In this document: positions 53,996 through 62,746 of the stretch, piece after piece
Numbering within the stretch: the first letter of the stretch is position 1
Layout: the number at the start of each line of letters is the position of its first letter
DNA from: JAVJRN01 sp040218415
Lineage (GTDB): Bacteria > Bacteroidota > Bacteroidia > Cytophagales > Cyclobacteriaceae
Direction of reading: 5' to 3'
DNA: 64,000 nt
Assembly (NCBI GenBank): GCA_040218415.1
Contig: JAVJRN010000081.1
Span: 1-64,000 of the forward strand
Notes under the pieces: generated by a model
Seen by the model: the letters and a program-made list of their open reading frames with translations, nothing else
Database searches by the model: none
What the model was told of the DNA's origin: nothing
Program-made: the position numbers and the translations under genes

Positions 53996-56746
53996 ATGCT
54001 AAAAACCTTTTCGTTAATCTTATTGACTCTAGCTTATTCTGCATTGTCGGCGCAACAAGACGCTAAATTCCTTGTAGTAGACCCACAAGGACACAACGCT
54101 CTTATAAACGATATTGTCTATAGTAAATTGACACAAGAGGTTATTTCAGTAAGCGATGATAAGACTGTAAGATTATGGGATATTGAAGAGGATGTACTAT
54201 CTAGAACTATCAGATTAAAAGCAGAGCCGTCTGGTCCCATTGGAATGTTATATGCCGCTGCGGTCTCTCCCGATGGTAGATATTTAGCTGTAGCAGGTTA
54301 TAGCAAATTCAATGATATCAAAATAATTGACTTACAGAGAAATGAAATTGCTGTTGTTCTTCCGAAGCATAAAAATATTGTAACATCTCTGGAATTTTCA
54401 CCGGATGGTAAATATTTAGCCAGTGCCAGTGCAGATGAGTCTGTCGTAATTTGGAAGAAGAGTAATAATTATCCTTATGAGTTTGCCTATTCCTTATATC
54501 AACATCAAGGAACGGTAAATGATTTAGCATTTTCTCCTGATGCGAAATCCCTCGTTTCTGTTTCCGATGATGAAACGATCAGACTATGGAATGTTGAAGA
54601 CTTTACTAGCGAACCTCAACTATTTGGTAGTCACTTAGGACCGGTTAAACGTGTAGCTGCTGGTAGAATGGGTTTTTTAACAGGAGGTGAAAAAGGTATT
54701 GTGAATTTCTGGAATTGGAATGGTTCGCTAACCAAGCAATTATTGCAGTTCAAAAGTGCTGTTTTAGATTTATCAATTTCGGAATTTGGTGATTATGCAT
54801 TTGCCAGTGGCGAGAAACAGGTGTTAATCAATTTACAAAGCACAGGTTACAAACAATTATTCTCCAGTAATGCTGATGTGTCCGCCTCTTATTTTACCAA
54901 TGATTTGAAATTAATTCTTGGCCAGGGAACGGAAGGTAAACTCATTAAAATTGACTTAGAAACGCTAGAGCCGACAGCTGTTTTGCGAGGGCAAGGACTT
55001 TCATTAAAAAAACTTTTTGTTAAGAATGATCAGATCGGAATCTCTAATGATGCAATTGACGTTCCTGATGCAATATTTGATTTCGAAAGTGCGGAAATAA
55101 TACGCGATAAGACGAAAATGGTAGGTTTTACTACTTCAAGACTCAGTGATGGCTTATTTGATTTTCAACTTATCGGGCAAGAGCAACTCAATTTTGGGGC
55201 GTCATTTGGTGTTACAAATACAAAAAGGGACGGAAGAATACTCAGTTATACATTGCTTTCGGACGGCAATGTTGTCGTGGGAAGTGATAGGACATTGAAA
55301 ATTTATGCTACGAACGGAGACCTTGTCGAGGTATTGGAAGGACATAATGGGCAGGTTCTTGATGTAGTGAGTAACGAGGAATTTGTTTTTACTTATGGAT
55401 CGGATCAAACGATTAAAGTATGGTCAAGAGCAGACTGGTCTCTGGTTTATACGCTATTTATAACACGAGACTATGAATGGATTTTATGGAGCAACGATGG
55501 TACATATACTGCTAGTGCTGGAGGAGAACAATTTTTAAATTGGCAAATCAATAAGAATGAAAATGGTCTTGCTGAGTTTTTTGGTGTTTCAACCTATGGG
55601 AAGAAATTTTTAACCACATCCGTTGAAGAGTTAAATGATAAAAGAGACGAGCCCCAGGCAATACCAGCGGCTTTGCCAGATAAGCCTGAAGTACAATGGA
55701 CAAGCCACGAGGAGTTTCAAACTGTCACTGAAAATAATAAAGTCAGAATTACGGCCACCATCTACAGTAATCAGCCTGTAGAGAAAGTAAGAATACTTGT
55801 AAGTGGAAAACCCTTGGCTAGTAAACGGTCGGTAAGTGAGATAAAAGATATTGATGAATTTATTGATTTAAACAGCTATAAAACGACAGTACAAATATTT
55901 GTGAGTACCTCTGATGCTAAAATCATTTCTGAAAAGCGAGTATTCATAAATACTAACTTGAAAGACAGTAAATATTCAAGTTCTGTAGTAATTGATCCAG
56001 AGAAAAAACCAAATTTATACTTCGTAGGTATTGGAGTAAGTAATTTTAAAAACACAGAATTTAATCTGACGTATGCGGACGATGATGCCGTTTCTGTACA
56101 TGAGATATTTAGTTCAGGCACAAGCCCTGTCTATAATAAAATATCCAGTGCGCTTTTGCTAAACGAAGAAGCCACTAAGGATAATATAATGGATCAATTT
56201 AAAGAACTAGCGAAGGTAGTAACACCCAAAGATCAAGTTGTTTTATTTATAGCCAGTCATGGGATTAACGCGGACGGCTTTTACTACGTTTTGACTCATG
56301 AAGCAGATAAGGGTGACTTAATCGGCACTTGCCTTAATTGGAATGAGTTGGCAGAGGTGCTAAGTATGCTTCCCTGCCGAGTTCTAATGTTTCTTGATAC
56401 GTGTCATAGTGGAGCTTTAGGAAGTAATCTAACTTCTAATGAGAACTACGTGAAGAATACGGAAGCACTTAGGGAGCTTGGATCTGCAGAAGTCGGCGTA
56501 GTTATTATGTCAGGATCCACAGGTGACGAGAGCAGTTTGGAAAGTGCCGAATGGGAACACGGAGTGTTTACTTTAAGCCTGATTAAAGGATTAAGAGAAA
56601 AAGAAGCGGATTTACGCGGTGATGGATTAATATTTTTGCGCGAACTTGATTTTTTCGTTTCTAATAATGTTTACGATTTGACCAATGGAAAACAGAATCC
56701 AACCACACAAAAGCCTAGTACAATAAGCAAACTTTTAATATATTAA
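53996..56746 (+). CDS. Secreted WD40-caspase fusion protein
   Basis: 916 aa. Signal peptide (LLTLAYSALSAQ, about 20), then a beta-propeller of at least six WD40-like blades (about 22-530; e.g. VRLWDIE, SPDGKYLASASADESVVIW, FSPDAKSLVSVSDDETIRLW, TYGSDQTIKVW), an Ig-like linker (about 560-660), and a caspase domain (about 670-916). Strand PNLYFVGIGVSNF (about 673), dyad His H755 (FIASHGIN) and Cys C803 (FLDTCHSG). This is a fold mix seen in some bacterial caspases; the propeller may bind a substrate or ligand. It is exported, so it is not a cytosolic abortive-infection protein. Co-transcribed with the LPP20-like genes. Confidence 0.9.
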   Translation: MLKTFSLILLTLAYSALSAQQDAKFLVVDPQGHNALINDIVYSKLTQEVISVSDDKTVRLWDIEEDVLSRTIRLKAEPSGPIGMLYAAAVSPDGRYLAVAGYSKFNDIKIIDLQRNEIAVVLPKHKNIVTSLEFSPDGKYLASASADESVVIWKKSNNYPYEFAYSLYQHQGTVNDLAFSPDAKSLVSVSDDETIRLWNVEDFTSEPQLFGSHLGPVKRVAAGRMGFLTGGEKGIVNFWNWNGSLTKQLLQFKSAVLDLSISEFGDYAFASGEKQVLINLQSTGYKQLFSSNADVSASYFTNDLKLILGQGTEGKLIKIDLETLEPTAVLRGQGLSLKKLFVKNDQIGISNDAIDVPDAIFDFESAEIIRDKTKMVGFTTSRLSDGLFDFQLIGQEQLNFGASFGVTNTKRDGRILSYTLLSDGNVVVGSDRTLKIYATNGDLVEVLEGHNGQVLDVVSNEEFVFTYGSDQTIKVWSRADWSLVYTLFITRDYEWILWSNDGTYTASAGGEQFLNWQINKNENGLAEFFGVSTYGKKFLTTSVEELNDKRDEPQAIPAALPDKPEVQWTSHEEFQTVTENNKVRITATIYSNQPVEKVRILVSGKPLASKRSVSEIKDIDEFIDLNSYKTTVQIFVSTSDAKIISEKRVFINTNLKDSKYSSSVVIDPEKKPNLYFVGIGVSNFKNTEFNLTYADDDAVSVHEIFSSGTSPVYNKISSALLLNEEATKDNIMDQFKELAKVVTPKDQVVLFIASHGINADGFYYVLTHEADKGDLIGTCLNWNELAEVLSMLPCRVLMFLDTCHSGALGSNLTSNENYVKNTEALRELGSAEVGVVIMSGSTGDESSLESAEWEHGVFTLSLIKGLREKEADLRGDGLIFLRELDFFVSNNVYDLTNGKQNPTTQKPSTISKLLIY

Positions 56747-56767
56747 CAGAAATAAAAAGCATACTAT

Positions 56768-57406
56768 ATGAAGCAATATTTGAAATTTACTGCAGGAATG
56801 TTAATGTTATTATTCCTAATAAGTACAGCAGAGGGTCAAAAAGTCAAGAATAAGGACTTTAAAACCAAGTTGAAAATAGCTAAAAAAGAAGCTAAAGATC
56901 TAGAAAAAGATGACTGGTATGTTTCTCCCGGAGACTTGCCATTGGAGAAGCAACTAGAAAAGACTTATATGAAGGCTTTAGAAGAAGATGATTACGGTTA
57001 TTCAAAATATATTATAGCTTCAGGCAATGCTGTAGCCCAGACTCAGTCTGCAGCTAAGATGCAAGCTCAGGAAATTGCTAAAATTGAAATGGCAAGTCAG
57101 TTAAGCTCACAGATTGCGGCTACTATAGATAATCAGATTGCCAACAATCAGTTGAATCAAGAAGATGCTGCAACATTGCAAAAAATGGTCGCAGCGTCAA
57201 AGAATGTTATATCACAAAAGATCGGGAGAACACTCGATTTGGTCGAAATGTATAGGAAACTGAAAAATAAGAATATTGAGTGTCAGGTTAGAGTTGGCTA
57301 TAGTATGGAACTAGCACAACAAGCGGCAGTTGCATCTATGAAAGAGCAGTTACAAGCAGACGCAAGTATATCGGCAGACAAGCTTGATAAAATACTTGAT
57401 TTCTAA
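56768..57406 (+). CDS. Secreted LPP20-like protein
   Basis: 212 aa. Signal peptide (LMLLFLISTAEGQ), charged linker with KDDWYVSPGDLPLEKQL, then a long amphipathic helical part like LPP20 (ASGNAVAQTQSAAKMQAQEI, then KIEMASQLSSQIAATID) and VRVGYSMELAQQAAVASM at the end. No lipobox Cys seen. It is last in the cassette, 21 bases after the caspase fusion, followed by a terminator. Confidence 0.72.
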   Translation: MKQYLKFTAGMLMLLFLISTAEGQKVKNKDFKTKLKIAKKEAKDLEKDDWYVSPGDLPLEKQLEKTYMKALEEDDYGYSKYIIASGNAVAQTQSAAKMQAQEIAKIEMASQLSSQIAATIDNQIANNQLNQEDAATLQKMVAASKNVISQKIGRTLDLVEMYRKLKNKNIECQVRVGYSMELAQQAAVASMKEQLQADASISADKLDKILDF

Positions 57407-57426
57407 TTACAGAAGGAATTTTGAGT

Positions 57427-57466
57427 AAAAAATGGCTTTATTAATTTATTAATGGAGCCATTTTTT
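57427..57466 (+). terminator. Terminator of the caspase cassette
   Basis: AAAAAATGGCT (57427-57437) pairs with AGCCATTTTTT (57456-57466); the loop is AT-rich. It lies 20 bases after the LPP20-like stop. Confidence 0.8.
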
Positions 57467-57737
57467 ATGTGTAAAAGTTGATCCGTTAATATTGAAAGTT
57501 TTTCATGTATCAAATAATGCGAGATTTTAATTTCCTTTAATGACTTTTTAACTCATTAATTTTTAAGAATCTTAGATTCAATTAATAACGGTGGGTCTAC
57601 GCTAATTTCGACTATTTAGCAACAAAAAATCATGTCAGTTTTTAAGGAAAATTCATATAGAAGTATTGTGATATGAAACTCTATTTAAAAAATTAAGACA
57701 TTTTATAAGGAGAGTTGAATTCTCTGTTATCAAAATG
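57467..57737. other. Intergenic, no gene seen
   Basis: About 270 bases of AT-rich sequence between the cassette terminator and the tRNA promoter. No ORF or structure noted. Confidence 0.45.
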
Positions 57738-57767
57738 TTGCGATTTAAAAGTAATTGGATACTTTTG
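57738..57767 (+). promoter_or_regulatory. Promoter of tRNA-Leu(CAA)
   Basis: TTG at 57738-57740, spacer exactly 19, TACTTTTG at 57760-57767. The tRNA starts 20 bases later. A near-perfect Bacteroidota promoter. Confidence 0.75.
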
Positions 57768-57786
57768 CCCTCCATTTAACCAACAT

Positions 57787-57867
57787 GCCTGAGTGGCGGA
57801 ACTGGTAGACGCGCACGACTCAAACTCGTGTTCCTTTGGAGTGCCGGTTCGATTCCGGCCTCAGGTA
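57787..57867 (+). tRNA. tRNA-Leu (anticodon CAA)
   Basis: Acceptor GCCTGAG pairs with CTCAGGT (one G-T at the first pair), discriminator A. D-arm GCGGAACTGGTAGACGC, anticodon stem CACGA/TCGTG with loop CTCAAAC (anticodon CAA), class II variable arm, T-arm GCCGG-TTCGATT-CCGGC. No encoded CCA. It reads TTG. Confidence 0.92.
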
Positions 57868-57869
57868 CT

Positions 57870-57902
57870 AAACCTTCCCGTTAATGATGGGAAGGTTTTT
57901 AT
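57870..57902 (+). terminator. Terminator of tRNA-Leu(CAA)
   Basis: AAACCTTCCC (57870-57879) pairs with GGGAAGGTTT (57889-57898), loop GTTAATGAT, then a T-run. Confidence 0.88.
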
Positions 57903-58048
57903 TTTTCTAGCTTTAAGATTTTGTGCTTCAACGTTTTCTCATCCTAATTGAAATGTGATTTGAAGGTTCTACTGGAAAATATATTATTGGACTCTGACAC
58001 AATGCAATTACAAATCAGAGATGCCGAAATTCCTTTTATGAAAACGTG

Positions 58049-58345
58049 CTAAAGAAGTTCCTCTAATTGATTTAGAGAAAACGCTCGTGGTTTTCCATCA
58101 AACAAAACTTTCGTCTTAGACCATGTCGTTTTAAAAAGCGAAGAATCTCTATATTGATTTAGGGCATCTTCACTTGTCCATTTACTTACCGTGTAATAAA
58201 GTGCAGGATTTTCAAAATCTTTGTGTAACGATAGGTATTCACACCCTTCAAAATTTCGTATAAGCACTTTTGATTCAGAAAAGATTTTTTCAAACTTCTC
58301 AGTTTGGTCTGTTTTAAATTCTAACCTGACGATTCTTGTTAGCAT
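58049..58345 (-). CDS. Antibiotic biosynthesis monooxygenase (ABM) family protein
   Basis: 98 aa dimeric alpha/beta barrel of the ABM/YgiN type: TRIVRLEFKTDQTEKFEKIF at the start, CEYLSLHKDFENPALYYTVSKW (about 36-57). Such proteins are haem-free oxygenases or stress-related with varied roles. It is 2 bases downstream of the SAM hydroxide adenosyltransferase gene on the same strand and is co-transcribed. Confidence 0.83.
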   Translation of the reverse strand: MLTRIVRLEFKTDQTEKFEKIFSESKVLIRNFEGCEYLSLHKDFENPALYYTVSKWTSEDALNQYRDSSLFKTTWSKTKVLFDGKPRAFSLNQLEELL

Positions 58346-58347
58346 TT

Positions 58348-59121
58348 TTAGTTTTCAAAAGTAATGGTGATCGGGCTATCATGTTTAAGTCCAATAAGCT
58401 TTGATGCATTTCCATTGTTAAGTCCAATTTGGAGATATTCGTTGGCATTAAAAAACAAAAAACAATCACCGGAACCCACATCAAAGTAGGACTTATACAC
58501 GGATGTGCTGGTTTCTTTTCCAAACCATACCCTATAAGATTTATCGCTATGTAAATTGAGAATAGTCTCGAACGCTTCTCTCGTAATATTGGAAATCAGA
58601 TTCCCATAGTTATCAACCCGAATAACATTGCCTGAAATCTCTCTCTTCGTTACCTTTAACTGTCGAGGGAACATTTTTTGAATGGAGGTAATCTCTTCTC
58701 CGTAGCTTGACAGGCTTTCATTCCTAATAAGTCCCATTGCCACGGGAACAAATAGATCTCTTGTGATAAACGTAGAATCAATTTTGTTTAACTCAATAAT
58801 TTCCGATGGTTGCTCTCGGGAAATCAGGCTAAATAAGCCTGAATCATAACCGATGAAGTAATGGTTTTCTAATTTAATGGCAATTCTTTTATTCACTGTT
58901 TTGCTAATTCTATCTATAGCACAGATATGAATCGTGCCCTCAGGGAAATCGCGAAACACCTGATCTAATACATAGGCTGCATGTCCTAAGTCTCCGGCAA
59001 TGATGTCGTGAGAAATATCAACTATAGGAGTAGAGGGACTTTTACTTATGATGGCGGCCTTAACAGCGGCAACATAGTGATCCCTAGTGCCAAAATCTGA
59101 GAGAAATGTGATCACAGCCAT
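58348..59121 (-). CDS. SAM hydroxide adenosyltransferase (DUF62)
   Basis: 257 aa. VITFLSDFGTRDHYVAAVK at the start with the active-site Asp and substrate region, DISHDIIAGDLGHAAYVLDQ (about 36-55), IGYDSGLFSL (about 92), VDNYGNLISNI (about 170). This is the fluorinase/chlorinase-like fold. The bacterial DUF62 members hydrolyse SAM to adenosine and methionine rather than halogenate. A -7-like CAAAAATA lies upstream on this strand (59153-59160). Confidence 0.88.
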   Translation of the reverse strand: MAVITFLSDFGTRDHYVAAVKAAIISKSPSTPIVDISHDIIAGDLGHAAYVLDQVFRDFPEGTIHICAIDRISKTVNKRIAIKLENHYFIGYDSGLFSLISREQPSEIIELNKIDSTFITRDLFVPVAMGLIRNESLSSYGEEITSIQKMFPRQLKVTKREISGNVIRVDNYGNLISNITREAFETILNLHSDKSYRVWFGKETSTSVYKSYFDVGSGDCFLFFNANEYLQIGLNNGNASKLIGLKHDSPITITFEN

Positions 59122-59152
59122 ACAAGCAATGGAATTATTATTTTAATTTGAG

Positions 59153-59179
59153 CAAAAATAGATATTCTTTATGCAACAA
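59153..59179 (-). promoter_or_regulatory. Possible promoter for the SAM hydroxide adenosyltransferase operon
   Basis: On the minus strand, -7 element TATTTTTG (complement of CAAAAATA at 59153-59160) and a TTG at 59177-59179, spacer 16. The spacer is a little short. Confidence 0.35.
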
Positions 59180-59208
59180 AAATTTATCTACTCCAAAACT
59201 CACAACAT

Positions 59209-60159
59209 TTGCTAGAAAAGGTAATAACCCTCGATAATGTGTCATTGGTTGACTTCTTGGGAGTCCAAAACCAAAATATCAAAGAAATAGCCTCTGCCTT
59301 TCCTGAGAGCAAGATTGTATCCAGAGGAAACGAAATAACCATACAGGGAACCGCCCCTCAGATATTAAAGATCAACGATATATTAAATTCATTGATCGAA
59401 CATTATCGTAAATATGGAAATGTTACCCAAGAAAATGTTATTTCCCTCATCAATGAAGAGCAGAACTCAAAAAAGGATGTTAAAGGATTTGACGATGTAC
59501 TGGTTTTTGGTACAAAAGGAGTCAAGATAGCTCCCAAGAGCAAAAACCAAGCAGAACTTGTTCAGTCTGTTTACAATAATGATCTTGTGTTTGCCATGGG
59601 GCCAGCGGGCACAGGAAAGACCTACATTTCTGTTGCGCTAGCGGTTAAGGCACTAAAGAATAAACTTGTTAAAAAAATAATCATTACCAGACCAGCTGTA
59701 GAAGCAGGTGAAAATTTAGGTTTTTTACCAGGTGATCTCAAAGAAAAGATAGACCCATTTTTGAGGCCAATATATGATGCCCTAGGAGACATGATACCTT
59801 CGGAAAAGTTGAAATATTATATGGAAAATGGTATCGTAGAAATCGCTCCTTTGGCTTACATGAGGGGAAGAACTTTGAATAATGCCTATATTTTACTCGA
59901 TGAGGCACAAAATACGACTCCAATGCAGATAAAGATGTTTTTGACGCGTATGGGGCCAGATTCTAAAGTAATAATTACAGGAGATCAATCTCAAATTGAT
60001 TTGCCAAGAAATCAACATTCAGGTTTTATTCAGGCTATTCAAGTTTTAAAGGATGTCAAAGGAATAGGCTTTGTAGCTTTAGATGAAACAGATGTGGTAA
60101 GGCATAAATTGGTTAAAAGTATCATTAAAGCATACGCTAAATATGATGAGTCAAAATAA
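59209..60159 (+). CDS. PhoH-family ATPase
   Basis: 316 aa with TTG start, the family length. Ends of a KH-like N-domain (LEKVITLDNVSLVDFLGVQN), Walker A GPAGTGKTYIS (about 135-145), Walker B AYILLDEAQNTT (about 226), GDQSQIDLP (about 263). PhoH proteins are RNA helicase-like ATPases often coupled to YbeY. The gene overlaps the next by 17 bases. Confidence 0.92.
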   Translation: MLEKVITLDNVSLVDFLGVQNQNIKEIASAFPESKIVSRGNEITIQGTAPQILKINDILNSLIEHYRKYGNVTQENVISLINEEQNSKKDVKGFDDVLVFGTKGVKIAPKSKNQAELVQSVYNNDLVFAMGPAGTGKTYISVALAVKALKNKLVKKIIITRPAVEAGENLGFLPGDLKEKIDPFLRPIYDALGDMIPSEKLKYYMENGIVEIAPLAYMRGRTLNNAYILLDEAQNTTPMQIKMFLTRMGPDSKVIITGDQSQIDLPRNQHSGFIQAIQVLKDVKGIGFVALDETDVVRHKLVKSIIKAYAKYDESK

Positions 60160-60589
60160 ATATCAAGTGAAAATAGCTGATACAGCAGAGCTTCAGGATA
60201 AAGCGTTTAAGGTGCGTTATGAGGTTTTTGTTGTCGAGCAAAAAGTATCACACGAAGAAGAGTTTGACGAGTTTGAGAAGATTTCCACACATTTTGTTGC
60301 CTTAGACCAGAATCACGCGCCCGTTGGAGCGGCCAGGTGGAGAAAAACGGAGAAAGGCATCAAGCTGGAAAGGTTCGCCGTGTCTAAGGAGGCAAGAGGG
60401 CAAGGTATCGGGTCGTTGTTGGTGGAATCTGTTTTAAACAATATCAAAATGACAGAAAAATCGGGATACCTCTACTTGCATGCACAGCTCGATGCAATCC
60501 CACTTTACTCAAAGTTTGATTTCAAAAAAACAGGCCCACAATTTGAAGAATGTGATATTCAACATTTTAAAATGCATTTAACCTTATAA
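60143..60589 (+). CDS. GNAT family N-acetyltransferase
   Basis: 148 aa. EVFVVEQKVSHEEEFDEFE (about 27-45), LERFAVSKEARGQGIGSLLVE (acetyl-CoA loop, about 73-93) and LHAQLDAIPLYSKFDFKKTG (about 113-132). This is the ElaA/YjcF subfamily; substrate unknown. It overlaps phoH by 17 bases (ATGATG at 60143), so it is co-translated. Confidence 0.87.
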   Translation: MMSQNKYQVKIADTAELQDKAFKVRYEVFVVEQKVSHEEEFDEFEKISTHFVALDQNHAPVGAARWRKTEKGIKLERFAVSKEARGQGIGSLLVESVLNNIKMTEKSGYLYLHAQLDAIPLYSKFDFKKTGPQFEECDIQHFKMHLTL

Positions 60590-60618
60590 TTTTCACCTAA
60601 TAATGTAAAATTATCAGC

Positions 60619-60673
60619 TAGCTCCGTTGCATAAAAGAGATTTTTAATTACATTTTATAAAGCAACGGAGTTA
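60619..60673 (+). promoter_or_regulatory. Long hairpin hiding the comEC Shine-Dalgarno
   Basis: TAGCTCCGTTGC (60619-60630) pairs with GCAACGGAGTTA (60662-60673; one G-U pair), continued by ATAAAA (60631-60636) with TTTTAT (60653-60658) and a three-A bulge. The GGAG (60667-60670) is 6 bases before the ATG and lies in the stem. It could be an RNA switch or thermometer, or an operator dyad. Confidence 0.7.
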
Positions 60674-60676
60674 CAA

Positions 60677-62746
60677 ATGAATTTGTGGACTAAATATCCA
60701 TTTTTAAGATATACAATCTTCCTTATTATTGGCATTAGCTTTTTTCAACACTATGCCACAATCTGGAATGAAAACTGGAAGTTTTTATTATCGCTTCCAT
60801 TGTACAGCCTCCCTTTTTTATTCTTGAAGAACATTAAAGTACGTTATATCGCCAGAGGGTTGTTTCTGTTGTCCTTTATTCTTCTTATTGGTGTAGTGGT
60901 AGCCTCATGGAATAGCGATAATCTTCTTTCTTCTCATTATTCGCACCAGGAAAAAATAGGCTATTATCAAATTCGTATAAGCTCAGATCATACAGAACGC
61001 ACGGATTACCTGCGTTATGAAGGAGAAGTAATCAAAGTTTTGTCTGATTCTGCAAAATGGACTTCCGGCACTATCTTTCTATATGTCCGTAAAGATTCAA
61101 CGACTAATATTTTCAAATATGGGGATGTCCTAAATGTTAATGGAAGTATTTATGAGATACCCTCACCACAAAACCCACACGAATTTAATTACCGAGCTTA
61201 TCTCATCGATCAAAATATTTTTGGGCACAGCTTTGTTAACGCCACTGATATTGAATTCAAAGAAAATAATCCGTCAAATCTGATTTTGAAATATAGTTAT
61301 CAGATAAGAAGCTGGGCCAGAGAGGTGATTATTACCAATATTGATTCAGAAAGAGAGCAATCGGTGCTGCTCGCTTTAATTATTGGAATCAAAGATTACC
61401 TCGACAATGAGTTAAAAACCGCATATTCCTCCGCAGGAGCTATGCATGTTTTGGCCGTGTCCGGCTTGCATGTAGGTATCGTTTATCAAATTATTGTCAT
61501 CCTATTTTCCTTTATTAAAAGAGTGAGGTTTGGCACTTGGCTATTTGTTGGATTAACAGTCACAGCGATTTGGATGTACGCTTTAGTCACAGGATTTACT
61601 CCTTCTGTACTGAGAGCTTCGCTTATGTTTACCATTATCTTACTGAGCGAGCACACTGGACGAAAATCAAATATCTATAACTCTCTCGGGCTTGCAGCAT
61701 TCATACTGATACTTATCAATCCCAATCATATTTACTCGGTAGGTTTTCAACTGTCATTTATTGCTGTTTTTGGAATTGTTTTTTTTCATCCGCTATTTTA
61801 TCGCCAATTCTACTTTGGCTCAAAGGTCATGTCGTATTTATGGTCAATCACCTGCGTTTCTCTCGCAGCGCAGGTCGCCACTTTTCCGTTGACGATCTAT
61901 TATTTTCATCAGTTCCCTACCTACTTCTTGATTTCCAATTTAATAGTTATTCCCGCTGCAATGGTGATGCTTGTTTTGGGAATACTTATGCTTATTTTAT
62001 CAGTTTTTATTCCTTTTGTTGCGGCATTCTTAGGAGACGTGCTCACATGGGTAGTTTGGGTTTTGAACGAATCTATTCAGCTTCTTCAGCAATTGCCAAG
62101 GCCAATTATCGATTGGTTATATTTTGATGCGGTGGATACTTGGTTGGTTTATGGGACACTACTATTTGTTGCACTTGGGCTTTCACAAGGGGTGTTTCAA
62201 AAGCTCACCTTCGGTCTGTTGTTGTTGGTTATTTTCAATATCAAATGGTTCATAATTGTGAATGAATCATTGGATCAAGAAAGGCTTGTATTTTATGAGA
62301 TCAGGGATCATATAGCATTCGATATTATACAAGGTAATCAATCAAAATTAGTCATCGATAAGTGGTCGGATGAAGAGTCGGAACGTATTGGTTTTCAGAT
62401 TAATCCGAACCGATTGGCAAGTCATTTGTCACCGGTGAAGGATGATTGGAGCATGATGGAAAACTCTTCTTTTTTGACTTCTTCTGATTTAGGAAAACTG
62501 TTTATCTGGAAAGGAAAACGTATTTTGTTTTATGAACCAACAGCTGCTTATGCATTGACTGACTCTATAGCATTCGATTTGATTTACATGAATGAATTTC
62601 AAGCAATTGACCCAAAGATCAAACCCACCACGATTTTATTAGGAGCAAATCTGAAATCTTGGCATAAAACCAAATTGGAGAAGGCGCATCCCAATATTAA
62701 TATACACAGCCTTTACATGGATGGCTATTTCGAATATCAACGCTGA
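60677..62746 (+). CDS. comEC: ComEC/Rec2-family DNA uptake channel protein
   Basis: 689 aa. Hydrophobic start (10-60), an OB-like DUF4131 region (about 100-190), then the competence domain of about ten membrane helices (about 225-520) with SSAGAMHVLAVSGLHVGIVYQI (about 251-272), GFTPSVLRASLMF and NPNHIYSVGFQLSFIAVFGI. The C-terminal 160 residues are short, and the metallo-beta-lactamase nuclease of classical ComEC is absent, as in many Bacteroidota. It would form the inner-membrane DNA uptake pore. An 18-bp hairpin precedes its start. Confidence 0.88.
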   Translation: MNLWTKYPFLRYTIFLIIGISFFQHYATIWNENWKFLLSLPLYSLPFLFLKNIKVRYIARGLFLLSFILLIGVVVASWNSDNLLSSHYSHQEKIGYYQIRISSDHTERTDYLRYEGEVIKVLSDSAKWTSGTIFLYVRKDSTTNIFKYGDVLNVNGSIYEIPSPQNPHEFNYRAYLIDQNIFGHSFVNATDIEFKENNPSNLILKYSYQIRSWAREVIITNIDSEREQSVLLALIIGIKDYLDNELKTAYSSAGAMHVLAVSGLHVGIVYQIIVILFSFIKRVRFGTWLFVGLTVTAIWMYALVTGFTPSVLRASLMFTIILLSEHTGRKSNIYNSLGLAAFILILINPNHIYSVGFQLSFIAVFGIVFFHPLFYRQFYFGSKVMSYLWSITCVSLAAQVATFPLTIYYFHQFPTYFLISNLIVIPAAMVMLVLGILMLILSVFIPFVAAFLGDVLTWVVWVLNESIQLLQQLPRPIIDWLYFDAVDTWLVYGTLLFVALGLSQGVFQKLTFGLLLLVIFNIKWFIIVNESLDQERLVFYEIRDHIAFDIIQGNQSKLVIDKWSDEESERIGFQINPNRLASHLSPVKDDWSMMENSSFLTSSDLGKLFIWKGKRILFYEPTAAYALTDSIAFDLIYMNEFQAIDPKIKPTTILLGANLKSWHKTKLEKAHPNINIHSLYMDGYFEYQR

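Noticed and set aside
52048..56746. Caspases as an antiphage (abortive infection) system
   Set aside because: Both proteins have signal peptides and no sensor, nuclease or toxin partner is adjacent, so a cytosolic defence role is not supported.
60586..60614. ATAATTTT/AAAATTAT inverted repeat after the GNAT gene
   Set aside because: AT-only stem with a bulge and no T-tract; too weak to call a terminator.
60677..62746. ComEC as a truncated gene
   Set aside because: The missing nuclease domain is usual for this phylum, and the gene has a normal end.
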